Shown: positions 22,276-36,259, counted from the first letter of the stretch. The stretch is 64,000 nt of DNA from Dreissena polymorpha (GCF_020536995.1 NC_068356.1:23479809-23543808), one strand, 5' to 3'. The notes: generated by a model not told the origin, from the letters alone. A program made the numbers and translations.

Positions 22276-25200
22276 CTTTGAAATTGGGACAGGTGGAAAA
22301 TTAATGAATTGATGCAGACAGAAGTCGCGTAATGACAATTCAAACAAAACGTGTAAATCCAGACAGTCTTGTGGCCAGCCATGCTTTTATGTGACCATCC
22401 AAGTTGTGTTCAAAGAAAACAATAGTTCATGTTTTATTGGAATTATGATGCTGATAGTCATTTTATGTGAAAGGCTTTTATGAACTATATTTAAATACTC
22501 AGTATAAAAAGATTAAGTTTACTTGATAAAAGCAATAATGAACAATATTATTTTAAGAGCAAAATTAGCAAGTCTATCCAATTACTGTGTCTGTATTATG
22601 AAATTTTATTTTGGAAATGTTAAGGAAAATATAATGTTACTAAATATATGTCTATGAATGTTGATTTTAACATTTGTCAAAGCTGTTTAAATGATGCTGG
22701 TAACTTTGACAAAATTGAAAGAAAATGTATTATTTTCATGTAAAGAGACATGCTTCAGTTTGTTTTGCTTAACATGTAATATAGAGGTGGTAGTTACACA
22801 CATTGTTTAGACAGATGGATAATTTTAATGCTAAGGCTTTGATACTCTTAAGTGTGCCCATTGGTGTCAGGTGTTTTTGTCAAGCATCTTGTTTATTATC
22901 TTAGTATTTCAAGACAATATTCATTAATTTTAGACAAAATCATTTAATCTTCCTTAAATTGTCTATTCGGTATTGACTACCAGTTATTTATTAATTTGCT
23001 TGAACATGATTTAAGAATGACTTTTTTGTTGCTTAAAATGCTTTATATGTGTTAAAACTGAGCATTTAAAAACGAAAATATAAGATGTGGGAATAATGTC
23101 TAAAGTTATGATAATTATTTTTTGTTTTTGTAAAGTTAATTATGCCTTATATGTTTTTGTATAGACATTTAGACGACCAGATTAACCTGACCAAGAATTC
23201 TTGATCAATGTGTATATCGGTCACTTCATTTGTCATTTGTATATAGAGCGATTGCGAAATGATTGTATTGTTAATGAAAATCATGCGTTTATTGTTGCCA
23301 TTTTGATTTTCGCTGTTAACATTTATTTATACAAACAATTTTCATCATGTACATCTTTTAGGTGCCAGATAATAAAAAAACATTGCTTGTGGGAATGCTC
23401 ATTTAAAACTTTCTTAATGATACAGAACAACACATTCTGAAGAGGCAAATATGCTTTAGACAATAGGAACATCTTGTTACTAATATATGTAATGCCTTTC
23501 ACTAAATAAAGTCAAGCAACTATTGAAAGATTGGTGTAACTTTGTTTTGCATTATCTTAAGAAAAATTAATATATTCAACTTGGAAATCAGTCAATTGCA
23601 AATCAAGCGAGAGTGATTTAACATGCTAACACTTGTCAATAATTGAATTGTCTCTCTTTGTACGTAAGATATAGGGATGTTGTTGCTTGAAAAACAAAGT
23701 TGTATCCGTTGTTAGATAATGCTTTTGTTCATCTCTCAACATAACAAGTACATTCATACAGTTATTAAAAATTTGACACTCTTAATTCTCAGCCATCAGT
23801 TTGTATTGGGAATTTGTGGAATACTTACTAAACTAATATACGTCTGTTTAATGAATTAATAGCTATGGTACAATATGATACTCAATGTTACAAAACATGT
23901 GTAATAAAAATATAATGTTATTTATTTCAAATCATAAAATTTAGTTGTCCATACAATGCTTACAGTTTTGCAATTGCGACGATAAAGGAAATGTTCTGCT
24001 TAAAATGTCTTTTTAAGACATGTGAAAATTGTAGCAATCATATTGTACTTGTATTTATATTATACATTATAAGAATTTACTTACAGCTGATGATAGCGGC
24101 AGTTTACTAGTTGTGTAACAGTTTGTTTCACTCGACCATTATACCATATTGCCTTAAAAATGTGATTGTTTATACTGAACTTTAATTGAATGCATGAAAC
24201 ATGATTGTTCTGTTGCTTAACAGCTGAAAATAGCTTGATGTTTGTTAATTGTGTGAAATGTTTCAAATAAATCATATTGATACATAGAAAATAAAATTAC
24301 ATTTTGCGTTAATTTGAATGCATAACAAACAATTGTTACCATACAAACACAGTCATAGTGAACTAAATTGATATTTTGAGATGCAATTTTTACAATAATG
24401 TGTTAATATTTTCATCTATTCTAAATAAACATTTTGCATTCGTAAATATAGGGTGTATATATACTTTATAGAAACTGCTTAGACGCCTTATTTAAATTGC
24501 GTGTGTACCTCATATTGATTAAAGACTATTAATTATTGCATATTTGTTTGTGCCTATGTCTAACTTATCTCTTCATAGTCCTTACATTACTGCAAATAGT
24601 ATTTTAATAAAGTTAAAATATTTATCTAAACTATAACCAGGCAAAGACCTATAGATTACAAAATCTATAGGTCTTTGAACCAGATTATCTGTTAAATTAA
24701 GTTTCGTGCATTTGTATTGTCTAGCTTATTAAATTGAAGTGTCTATATTCTCGCCTACATAAATTGTCGATGTATGGTTTAGACAAATCACATTTCACAA
24801 CTCATGTTGTTTTTATCCATCATTAATAACCAGTGTTTAGTCCATAGAGGTTACATTATGCTAAATATTTCAGTTGTGCAATGCTTTGCTATCTTAATAA
24901 ATCAACGCTATTTATTGATTTTCTATATGGGCACTTCCCATGACTTCAGGGAGGGCAAACATTGTTTGCTTGAAGGTAAGAAACTTAATGTTGACATCTT
25001 GAAAGATGGCAGTAAACATTTAACTGTAGAGTAGCTGGGAAAAAGATGGCTGTTAAACGATGTAAGACAGAACTCCCCACAAGATATGTCATGCATGCAA
25101 AACGCATGACCTATCTTTTTTTCTTTTTTTTTTTGATCGGAATGATCTTTAAGAACTGGTATGGTTATGAGGGTCTCTATGTGCAAAATGTTGCATTTAT

Positions 25201-26270
25201 TTTGTGTTAAAGTTATTGCTTTAACATTGAATTTGTTATGGAATTATTATAGTTTATTTGACTTATAGAGATATACATATTTATTTTAATGATGTATTTT
25301 TCCTGATCCAAGTATGTTGTTGCAGACTATTTAAAGTAGATTACTACAAGTTATCCCATTCAAATGGGAATATTATTGTAATGTGGAAGAGTGGAGTGAG
25401 TTTAAATAAAAATACTATGAACCGTTGTATTAGTACTATATTGCCTCCCATATTGAACCTAGGGGACACATATTGATTTTGGCCCCTCAGTCCGTTAGTT
25501 CGCCGTAATACATTGGTCGACATTGAATATCAGTCAATATGTTAAAAACTATTCCGTTAAGAGCTTTCAAATTTCACAGTGTGAAGTCATGTTGTCATAA
25601 TAGCTGCATGCTATTGGTCAAAGCGAACTTAGCAAATGCAGACTACTCTCTGTTGATAACACAGTATTGTTTTCAATACATCAAATAACACAAATTTTAG
25701 GAAAGAAATTGATAAAAACCTATCGTTCAATGCCATTTGTCTTGTATAGTGAGACAAAACTACCGAAATAGTATAGTGTCCATGATGAAACATGTAGAAG
25801 CGAAATCGTTTAATTATCTAACCACACATGTTTGACGTATGTAAGTCAAAATGTCTACGGACATTTGCCAGTTTGCTATAAACAACACAATGTGACTTCA
25901 CTTTTCTATCTGAAAGTAGTGTGCTAAAGATGTTATATTTATAAGACGCAATGATATTTTTTACACGCGTCATGCAAAAATGGATCTTATGCAATATGAT
26001 CCCATATCGCGCAGTCTTGTAAGAATATCAATACTGATTAGACTACTCTGGAGTTATCACGAAACCTTGCGTGCTTTTTTAAAGCGTAGCCTTTGATGCC
26101 AAAGTGCGCAGGCTTTGCTTGAGCTACTCAAGCCGCATATGACATAAGACCGATTTTCGCATGACGCGGATGATACAGTGTTATTTAAATATGTGGAAAA
26201 AAACTGCGTCTTAAAGCCACACAACTTATTTGGCATAGTAATTTCAAGTATAAATAAGAAACATATTTCA
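22276..26270. other. AT-rich region without recognised genes
   Basis: About 4 kb with stops in all frames and no known repeat family apart from A/T-rich simple sequence. A perfect 15-bp hairpin lies at 24643-24676. A short inverted pair GTCATGC/GCATGAC lies near 25088-25111. Confidence 0.5.
24643..24676. other. Perfect 15-bp hairpin
   Basis: AAAGACCTATAGATT, a four-base loop ACAA, then AATCTATAGGTCTTT. There is no T-run positioned as for a terminator and no gene nearby, so a function is not evident. Confidence 0.8.
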
Positions 26271-26271
26271 T

Positions 26272-26820
26272 CTATGCCAATAAGAATATATCTGGTGGTT
26301 ACAAGGTAGAAATCCGTCTTGTTTGCGCTTTAAAACTTAAAAATAATCGCGTTTGTCGAAATGGACTGATACGTCTATAAATCCTACTTTCGGTTTTAAA
26401 AGCGGTACCGTTTGAACAATGATAAATTGCTTGCTAACTAGGCTATATATTTAATTTTATCTATGCCAATTAGAATATATCTGGTAATTACAAGGTAGAA
26501 ATCCCTCTTTTTGCGCTTTAAAACTTAAAAATAATCGCATTTGTCGAAATGGACGTTTATACGTATACAAATCTTACTTTCGGTTTTAACAGCGGTAACG
26601 TTTGAAAAATAATAAATTACTTGCTAACTAGGCTATAAATTTTATTTTATCTATGCCAATTATAATATAACTGGTGGTTACAAGGTAGAAATCCGTCTTT
26701 TTGCGTTTTAAAAAATAAAAATTATCGCGTTTGTCGAAAATGACGTATACGTATAGAAATCCTTCTTTCGGGTTTAAAAGCGGTACCGTTTGAAAAATTA
26801 CAAATAAGTTGCTAATAGAT
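26272..26820. repeat. Three ~188-bp tandem units
   Basis: Each unit carries GGTTACAAGGTAGAAATCC, TAATCGCGTTTGTCGAAATG and TTTCGGTTTTAAAAGCGGTA. Units start near 26272, 26461 and 26648. Divergence is roughly 10 percent. The array ends about 650 bases before the large inverted-repeat element. Confidence 0.8.
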
Positions 26821-27483
26821 ATAGATTTAATGACAATTGTGCACACTTTCAAATTGCATCAATATGAATTGATTAACAAGTATTTCATTTTAAGATCAGA
26901 GGCAAAGTGTGTGGCTTTAATCAACTATCAACAAACCATATGTTTTGATCACGAAGAAATACATAATAAACCATGTGAGGACACATGATGTGTTCTCACA
27001 AAGTAAAACTTTTATCTACGAACACTATTGTGTGGTTTAATATACGTGCACTTCATAACAAACATTTCATGCTGCGGATATGCGACTATTTAGTGAAAAA
27101 GAACCCTACAATACTTGAACTTTTGTTTTTAACTTAAAAAACATAGAACGTCTATTGTCTACCTTTATTTCAAAGTCAGGATTATTATTTTTTAATTTCT
27201 TGTGTGGTTTTGTGTTTTTTTTGTGTGTATAATATTTTATTTTTTTGCGGGGGGGGGGGGTTGAGGCAGTAGGAAACCCCACCTGTGCGGTATGGTGACA
27301 ACCAACCAAACTCACATGCTGCCAAGAACGGGAATTGAACTGAGAAATTACTTAGAGTTTCTAATAGCAGCCGAGTTGCTTCAAATGTTGTATTGAAGCT
27401 TTTGATTGGGTCCGAAATAATAAGACGTGTATTGGCATTAGTCTCTAATAATACATACCTTACTATATATAGTAACACATTTG
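26821..27483. other. Spacer left of the large inverted-repeat element
   Basis: AT-rich with a G10 run near 27249. No gene seen. Confidence 0.4.
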
Positions 27484-28690
27484 GGGCAGGTATAAAACCC
27501 GGAAATATCCGGAAAACCCGGAAATCTTTTAGGTAAAACCCGGAACCGATATAAATGGTTATAGCTTCATTATTATTCGTCCGATATTAATTATAATGGT
27601 ACCGTTGTAAAGAAGATCCTCTACAGATTCTAACCATATCAAAATATTTTATGGCAGGGTCGTAGTCGGCCTGTAAATCGCGGACAAAGTCGGCCTGTTT
27701 TAACGTTTTTTTTTACACACGCAAATGCCGTAAAGAAAACCCGGAACCGATATAAATGGTTATAACTTCATTATGATTCGTCTGATATTAATTATAATGG
27801 TACCGTTGTAAAGAAGATCCTCTACAGATTCTAACCATATCAACATATTTTATGGCAGGGTCGTAGTCGGCCTGTAAATCGCGGACAAAGTCGGCCTGTT
27901 TTAACGTGTTTTTTTTACACACGCAAATGCCGTAAAGAAAACCCGGAACCGATGTAAATGGTTATAACTTCATTATTATTCGTCCGATATTAATTATAAT
28001 GGTACCGTTGTAAAGAAGATCCTCTACAGATTCTAACCATATCAACATATTTTATGACAGGGTCGTAGTCGGCCTGTAAATCGCGGACAAAGTCGGCCTG
28101 TTTTAACGTTTTTTTTTACATACGCAAATGCCGTAAAGAAAACCCGGAACCGATGTAAATGGTTATAACTTCATTATTATCCGTCCGATATTAATTATAA
28201 TGGTACCGTTGTAAAGAAAATCCTCTACAGATTCTAACCATATCAAAATATTTATGGCAGGGTCGTAGTCGGCCTGTAAATCGCGGACAAAGTCGGCCTG
28301 TTTTAACGGGTTTTTTTACACACGCAAATGCCGTAAAGAAAACCCGGAACCGATATAAATGGTTATTAATGCATTATTATTTGTCCGATATTAATTATAA
28401 TATATAAAATAATTTATGGCAAGGTCAGAGTCGGCCTGTAAATCGCGGACAAAGTCGGCCTGTTTTAACGGGTTTTTTTACACACGCAAATGCCGTAAAG
28501 AAAACCCTGAAAAGGAAAAAGGGGTTATAAAAACATTATTATTAATTCGATATTAATTATAATGGTACCGTTGCAAAGAAGAACCTCCACAGTTTCTAAC
28601 CATGTTAAAATATTTTATGGCAGGGTCAGTGCCAACCTGTAAATCGCGGTCAAAAGTGACCGAAAAATACCGTTGTTTTTGTACACAAAA
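27484..28690. repeat. Left subterminal array, ~200-bp units (about 6)
   Basis: Units repeat AACCCGGAACCGATATAAAT, ATTATAATGGTACCGTTGTA and GTCGGCCTGTAAATCGCGG, starting near 27540, 27741, 27943, 28143 and 28344. The innermost ones (about 28500-28690) are degenerate. Confidence 0.9.
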
Positions 28691-28859
28691 CAATGTCTTG
28701 AGGAAAACACGTAAAAGCTAAAAGGGGCTATAAAAGCATCCTTTTTCTAACCGACCATATATTTTTGGTACCGTTGTTATGGTTTTCTTCTTCTGTTTCT
28801 AAATATGTAAAAAATTGTGAGAAGGCGATGCATCAAAGCGAGCTCAATTAATCTGTAAT

Positions 28860-30210
28860 AGAAGAAACCACGGACTCTAGATGACAATATACAATATACG
28901 CACCGTGAAGAAACTAACACACAACTTATATACAGATAATATTTGAATTAAATCATTAAAGGCACTTCCTAGCAGAAGAACCTGGAGTTCGTAAAGACTG
29001 TTATAAAAAATAAGGAAATGAACTTTCAATTATTACTTTAATCAGCAATTCAACAACAAACGGGCCATATTAAAGGGTTTCATGTGACCTAATGAACTGA
29101 ACTGTTAGCCCAAACCCCCACCCAAAACAAATTGTCATACTATCCGTTGCCAGCCTTGCAACCACAATTTACCTACGAAGGTCGGATCGGGATTCGAACC
29201 CGAAACCACCCATTAGCCATCTTAATAAGATATTATTCCGGACTGGGTTGCTCTACCAATTAAGCTATTCTGACCTTTTGAAAAATATATGGGTAAACTG
29301 CAATTCTGTTGAATAGCATGATTAACTTGCATAGAAAAACGTTTCCAAAGAATTACATGTACATTTCATTGAAATTGTTTTATGATTTAGAACGATATAT
29401 TGTCAGTTCAAAAGGTCACACGAGGCAATGTTTGAAAAGCCCACAAAAACTTCCGTTTGTAAAATGGTGATTATTTGCCGACTGTGTAGTTCATATAAAC
29501 CCTTATTTTGCACAAATCTGGAAGAAACATATATGGATCGAAAACCAACTGCAGATAAGAGCAACAGAACAGTCCTTGTAACTAAGTAACTTTTTTGTTT
29601 TAAAATCGCACAAAAGCTGCTGTTTGTAAAATAGATAAAATCACCTTATGTCGGCACACATCTGAAGTATATATGGTTCGAATACCAACTGCGGATAAGA
29701 GCAACTAAACAGTCCGGGGCAATTGCACTTTACCTGTACGCACTATAACCCAAGCCCTTATAATTAGTGTTAAGTTGCGCAAATTTCGGAATCCATGATG
29801 GCAGCGTCCCGGTAAAGTGCAATATAGCCAACATAAATAAGGAGTTAAAGCGGGACTGCACGATTTGTGTCAAATATGTTAATCAGCAATTAAACCCACC
29901 CATGAGCCATCTAATGATACCGGCCTGGGTTGCTCTACCAATTAAGCTATCTGACCTTTTGAAAAATATGTAGGTAAACTGAAATTCTGTATAATAGCAT
30001 GAATGACTTGCTCAGCAAAAGTTTACAGTTATTCGCACATCCCCGCTCATAGCAAAACACAATTGACTAACATAAAATCTTTTTCTGTAAATTTATAAAT
30101 CTGTAATCAAAACATCTTCATTCATTTTCATAAGATAATGTTTTATTAATTTTGCATTGCCTTGTGGCTTTAAATTTAAATTAGGAGATTTGTGACGTAT
30201 ATCGTGTGTG
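28860..30210. repeat. Duplicated block with tRNA-like sequences (minus strand)
   Basis: On the minus strand, 29180-29278 reads GGTCAGAATAGCTTAATTGG, with a perfect T-arm TCGGGTTCGAATCCCGA and a 6-of-7 acceptor stem. The anticodon region is interrupted by about 20 extra bases, so this is a tRNA-derived repeat and not a working tRNA. A truncated relative lies at 29890-29960. The flanking text is also duplicated (TTTTGAAAAATATATGGG; CCAACTGCAGATAAGAGCAA at about 29546 and 29686). Confidence 0.65.
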
Positions 30211-30264
30211 GTCATTTCAGTGACGAAAAAAAACTAGTTTAACCTCAAAATATTTAACATACAG

Positions 30265-30400
30265 TCCACACAAGCTAAACAGGGTCGACACTCTTCTCTT
30301 CTTAGCAAAAATACAAGTAAGGCGGAAAGTGTCGTCCCTCATAAGCCTGTGCGAACTACACAGGCTAATCTGGGACGACAATGTACGCACATGCATTATG
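30265..30400. repeat. Fold-back dispersed repeat, fifth copy
   Basis: Right half AAGGCGGAAAGTGTCGTCCC then ACACAGGCTAATCTGGGACG; left half CACACAAGCTAAACAGGG. This is a late insertion into the large inverted-repeat element, with no partner in the other arm. Confidence 0.75.
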
Positions 30401-31199
30401 CATACTAATTCGTTGATTTTGGACCAATTCGTACAAGTTTTGACCCGCAGCCTTGGAGCGTTCAAGTCTCTCTCTGGTGGTAAATGCAATATACGTTTAC
30501 AATCTCATATTTTTGTGCAGTTATTTCAGCTTGTGGTCTTGTTTACAGTAGACGTTTAAAACGATTTTACTACTAGCGAAAGGCAAGTCAGTCTTTCGTT
30601 GATTTTTTTGTTCTAAAAAGTGCTTTCTGCAATGCGTGCTTATACTTTTGTAAGATACGCTTAAAAGAAGTACAATTCCTTTTACCAAAATATGAATCAA
30701 TTTCTGCACACGTGAAATGCAAATTATTTCATTGCGAATGAGATGCTAATAGACTGTTGTAATGACAGCGATGAATTGAAAGAATCTGTTTGTCTTACAT
30801 GTACACTATACATGAAAGGAAGGTATCATTGACCTCGTTTATTTTATATATATTATTATGAAAAATTATTCCGTTAAAGGCATAGTCAAACGGAAAAACT
30901 TTTCATGGTTATTATAATATATCATTCCTTCACTAAAATGAATGATAGTTGTCAATTTTGTGGTTTAAATTTGAAATGTCATAATATGTAACGTCTCTTA
31001 CAGAGTATATTATATATACGATTTTGTAGTGACTGTCATGTTTTATACATAGCACACACAATGTACCCATATCCGATTTTTCGTCATTTAAAGTCAAAAG
31101 TTTCAATTGGTTGCATCAAAATATCACTCACTACAAGTTGGTTTTTAACTACTTCAAAAAATGAAAATGTCCCTTAAATTGACTATAGAGGATTTGACA

Positions 31200-32690
31200 C
31201 CATTGAGTTAATGCTGTTAGTACAGATGACATAATAGTTTCAGATTTTAATTCGCACCTTTCGCTTAACTCAACGTTCAATGGCACGCGCACTTATTATT
31301 GTAACTAATGCAAGCTAAAAATTAATATGTGAATACTTTCTAAAAAACCACTATCCTGCGAAAATGGATCTTATTTAATTGTGGTTCCCTCTTATGTTGT
31401 CCGTCGACTTTAAGAATAATGTGTCAGTAATAAAAGTATTGTACAGATTCACATGCTTTGTAATAAATGAAAGATGCAAATGTGTCCAATTCATCTTTGC
31501 GCTTAATGTAGCTTCTTTACCTGTGACTACGTGCTTATTTTTTCGAAGAAATGAAAGATTCAAATGTGTCTTATTGATATAATACTACATGCTATACTGC
31601 CAGGGTCATGCGAAAATGGATCTTATTTCTTAATATCCAACTTCACACTTAATTAGCGCCGTCTTTATTAAGGCTATGTCTATTTAAAGAACAGATTACG
31701 GGGCGCCCAGATTACAGTGAAGTTTATACTAATGTGCAACAATGATGTGGGTCCACTCTCGTTGTTTATTTTAAATGTACATAACAATTTGGCAATAAAT
31801 GACATCAGTTATTTTCAGTAAATCCAATTTGTTCTTAACAGTAGCCAGGTGCCTGAGATAGAGCTGATAAATAGGGATAACCACAGCGGGTGGCTAATAC
31901 ACAGTGTAGACTTCCCTTGTTTTATTATTGGAATTGTTTTTTATCTGATTGGCATTTATGAAGTGTATTAATTCGGGTCTGTTGGCGATCATTTTATGTG
32001 CAAAACTGTGTTTCTTACATAATTTCAATCGTTATGCTTTTAAACACAATTTCATGAAACCATTTAATTAAATACATTGGCGCGTTGGAACATGAAGTAT
32101 AAATCAAGCTGAGTGGTATCAGTTTTTAAATCGCATAACTCGCTTAAATCAACGTTCAATGCCACGCACGCTTCACAAAATTATAAAAACATCACGTGAT
32201 TCATTATATTTGTTTAAAAAAGTATGTTCACATATTATATGTATTGGTATATTTTGTTTTTGTTTTTAATCAACAACAAAAAATAAAACATTGTCATATA
32301 TATAGCGCTTTACCTTTGCAAAATTCTACATTACATAAAGAAGTATCGTATTTGTTAAAGTGAACATGCTTGACATATTTATAATGCATTATTACAAGTA
32401 TTATAGTGCAAACGGATTTTGACCTTTAACTTTTTGCAGTCCACATTTTCAAGCGTCGTATTGTAACAGTAGCAGACAACAGGCATCAGGTTAATAAGAA
32501 TAACTGATGTATTTATTGAACGTGAATAACATCACCAAGTAACATGTTTTGAAATTACAAATAATAGTATAACATTATTCATCTATCAATGGTCATTAAA
32601 AGCTATGTTTAAAAGCAAATAATATCAAAATGTTTGCCGAAATAAACAATTGTGCTGTGTTTGTGTCACGCTCTATTGGTATTTAAGTCG
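31200..32690. repeat. Left arm of the inner inverted repeat
   Basis: Contains TTTCGCTTAACTCAACGTTCA (about 31261), ATGCGAAAATGGATCTTATT (about 31608), ACACAGTGTAGACTTCCC (about 31899) and TAGCGCTTTACCTTTGC (about 32303). Each has an inverted partner between 33690 and 34900. No genes. Confidence 0.7.
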
Positions 32691-32694
32691 GTCC

Positions 32695-33640
32695 ATACAA
32701 TCACCGAAAAGCACTCAATTTCTCGCTATATATGCAATATATCGTTTCTAGCGTGTGTTAACTGGTTTAATTAGTTATTAATGGTTATATGAATGTATGT
32801 CTATACTACATTATGCCCAAAATTGGATAAATATCGGCAATAAACCGACCGAATAGCAATTCATGTGAAGACCGAAAAGCAATCAATTTCTCGCTATATA
32901 AATGAAAAATTGCGTTTCTATTGTGTGTAACGGATTAAATGAGTTATAAATGGTTATATTTTATGCATACTTATACTACCTTTTGTTTATTATGATGTAT
33001 TAATGCCCAAAATCGGATAAATATCGGCAATATACCGACCGAAAAGCACTTCACGTGAAGACCGAAAAGCACTCAATTTCTCGCTATATATATGAAAAAT
33101 TGCGTTTCTATTGTGTGTAAATGGACTAAATTAGATATAAATGGTTATATTTCATGCATATTTATACTACCTTGTGTTTATTATGATGTATTAATGCCCA
33201 AAATTGGATAAATATCGGCAATATACCGACCGAAAAGCACTTCATGTGAAGACCGAAAACACTCCCGCGACAGCACAGAATCACCGAAAAGCACTCAATT
33301 TCTTCATATTTACATGAAAGTAAGCTATAAGTGCCGTTTATAATGGATTGAAAACATGTACGTATTAATTAAGTCATTTATGACTTCGTTAAATATTGAT
33401 TTAAGTTTAAAGATCACGCACAATAGTATTTTTATTTGCAACCGAAAAGCACTATCGCGCCAGCATAGAATCACCGAAAAGCACTCAATTATTCTATATA
33501 TACATGAAAGTAAACTATAAGGGCCGATTTTAATGGAGTGAAAAAATGTACATATTTATTAAGTCAATAATGACTTCGTTAAATATTGATTTAAGTTTAA
33601 AAATAAAAAAGGCAGTTCTTCTTTTTATTTGCATCAAATT
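32695..33640. repeat. Central tandem repeat of the large element
   Basis: Units of about 180 bases with ACCGAAAAGCACTCAATTTC, TCGCTATATATATGAAAAAT and GGATAAATATCGGCAATATA. Copies start near 32700, 32872, 33060, 33285 and 33470, the last two of a variant type. An inverted copy lies at 36310-36540 and a dispersed one at 55742-55990. Confidence 0.8.
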
Positions 33641-34900
33641 AAAGGTTAAAGTCCGATTGTTTAAAAAAACTGCTATTTTATGAATATATATCAAGCACGT
33701 ACACTTAACAAAAAATACGATATTTCTTTATTTAATGTAGAATTTTGAAAAAGTAAAGCGCTTTATACATAACAATGCTTCTTTCTGGTACTTCTTGAGT
33801 AAATTAACAACAATGTATAGCATATTATATTTGTACATAATTTATAAACAGAACTATGCGCGTCCCATTGAACGTTGAGTTAAGCGAGAGTTGAGAATTA
33901 AATTACACATTCATTGTTTCATTTTTTTTTTACTTTAAATGATTGAAAAATTATGTCAGAAAACCAGCTTTTCGCATTAAATGACCTTTAACAAAACGCC
34001 ATCAGACCCGAATGAATACACGTCATTTATTCCAAGCAGGTAAATAACAAATACGACAATAAAACAGGGGAAGTCTACACTGTGTATTAGCAACCTGCTG
34101 TGGTTATCGTATCAGCTCAATACACAGGAACATGGCCATAATGGCTACTGTACTGGAAAAATTGGATTTACAGTCAAAATAACCAATTTCGTTTAAGTCT
34201 ACACTGTGTATTAGCAACTTGCTGTGGTGATCTTATCATCTCACTAAACAGGAACATGGCTACTGTACTGAAAAAATTGGATTTACAGCCAAAATAACTG
34301 ATTTCATTTATTGCTGAAGTGGTGTGTAATTTAAATTAACAACGAGCATTGATCCACCTCACCGTTGCACAGTATATTAAATTAATTGATTTAATAAACT
34401 AATTAAAGACGGCGCTAATAAAGTGCGAAGGTGGAAATTAAGAAATAAGATATTTTCGCATGACACTGAATACACATGATACATGGATAGAATATAAATA
34501 AGACACATTTGAATCTTTCATTTCTCCAACAAAATAGCACGTAGTAACATATATAAGATAGCTTAAAGACCAGAAAACAATATAAGTTAGACACATTTGC
34601 ATCTTTCATATCTTAAAAAAACAAACACGTGAATCTAAAGCAATACATTTATTACCGACACTACCTATTCTAAATGTCGGCGGACAGCATAAGTTCAAAG
34701 AAGGAACCACAATTAAATAAGATCCATTTTCGAATGATAATGATTGTATAGCAAGTAGTTATATATTAATTCTAGCTAAACTTGCATTAGTTAAAATAAT
34801 TGTGTTCATTAAGTTCACATCAATCTGTTCTGTAAATAGAGATAGAACAGATTAAAGACGGCGCGTGCCTTTGAACGTTGAGTTAAGCGAGAGGTGCGAA
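33641..34900. repeat. Right arm of the inner inverted repeat
   Basis: Mirrors 31200-32690. The block GGGGAAGTCTACACTGTGTA occurs twice here (about 34069 and 34194), so this arm also has a direct duplication of about 120 bases. Confidence 0.65.
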
Positions 34901-35439
34901 TGAAATTACACATAATTAAAAACTGATACTATTGTGTCACCTTGAATTGTGCTAACATCGATAACTCAAAAGTGTCTCGATTCTCGCGCAATAAATGCTT
35001 TTAATGAACGATTAAAATCGCTATTATTAATACAAAGCACATTAACTAAAAGTCATGCTGCAATTTCTATTTAAGAGTTTCACGTCAATTAAAAATACTT
35101 AAAACATTTACACCAATTTACGTATAAGATGATAAACAGCAGTGCTTTTCGGTTGGTACATTGCCGATATATTTATAACTTGCTACCAGTTGATTATAAC
35201 TATATATTTTATTTGATATTTTACATGACTGTCTCAGTCCTCTAAGCCGAAATGATCCGTAAACTAAAAAAGTTTCTTTGTGTCGTATTACTTAAACTAA
35301 ATTTTGATTCACATCGTGCATCGAATCATTTCTGTCGGTTATGTCGGTTGATATTCATTTTTTCTGGGATTGTTTTAGTATGATGCTGCTGCATTTGCAA
35401 ATATATAACAGAACAAAACAGAATAGTTTATTTTTTACT

Positions 35440-35520
35440 TAAGCATGTGAAGCTCATCGTTATTAACATACATACTTTGACTTAAGCATGTGAAGCTCAT
35501 CGTTATTAACATACATATAA
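35440..35520. repeat. ~40-bp direct duplication
   Basis: The phrase AAGCATGTGAAGCTCATCGT with TATTAACATACATA occurs twice, about 39 bases apart. Confidence 0.8.
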
Positions 35521-35747
35521 ATAACAGCATGCGTTGAAGTACACACAAAAACACACACCATTTTAAGGAATAAATAATTTAAATAAACACGAAATATATT
35601 TCGTTAACATATTTCGTCAGAATGGTACATGGATGGGTTTAATACACAGTGGTCACACAATGTTATGCATATAGGTTTACAAAAATATAGATACAGTTAC
35701 ATATTTCTGACCTTATTTTTGTGTGAAAAATGTATTTCTATTTAACA

Positions 35748-36215
35748 CTACATATATATGACATTTTCTCTTATTTTAAAGCATGTTAAACAATACATGG
35801 CTAGCTTTCTTAATACAGTTTTGTTTGTGCTATTAAGTAGTTTAATAAACGTGAACATATTTGGTCGGATTCTATAATATTTCGGAATTAATGCATTCCT
35901 AACATCATTATAATAAGGACATTTAAGAACAAAGTGAAATTCATCCTCGATGTCATTTAGGTTACATAATATACATTTGCGTTGATCTCTGTCAATAAGT
36001 GTATATTCAGTTATTATCCTTTATAAAAGTGCGGCTCGTGTGAATTTGTGAATAGCAGAAGCATTTGTCTGCTTAATTAAGATCCGTGTTAGTGTTCGTG
36101 TGTCGTATGAATAGATATCGTTGCAGGAAATTACAATGATCCGTAAATTTAAGATCTGTACAGTATTTACGAAATCAGAATGAAGTATCTGGCTTATTTG
36201 GTATTTTTCCACACA
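35748..36215 (-). pseudogene. LINE-like 3' end remnant
   Basis: On the minus strand 36005-35748 reads EYTLIDRDQRKCILCNLNDI then EDEFHFVLKCPYYNDVRNAL, IPKYYRIRPNMFTFIKLLNS and TNKTVLRKLAMYCLTCFKIR before a stop. The C-x2-C ... H-x4-C pattern with the words DEFHF and CPYY is typical of the cysteine-rich tail of non-LTR retrotransposon reverse transcriptases in invertebrates. Upstream to 36215 another frame is open (SQILHSDFVNTVQILNLRII), so a frameshift or TAA near 36018 separates the pieces. Catalytic regions are absent: a 5'-truncated, dead copy. Family not assigned. Confidence 0.55.
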
Positions 36216-36256
36216 TCTTTTTCTTAACTTTTATTTAATTTAAATCCGTTTATAGG

Positions 36257-36259
<3 letters not shown>

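Noticed and set aside
20953-22347. Small minus-strand frames reading CTCSHQTWGM-type repeats
   Set aside because: Products of the 44-bp minisatellite.
30217-30559. Open frames on both strands near a dispersed repeat
   Set aside because: They cross the fold-back repeat at 30265-30400 and share no coding signature.
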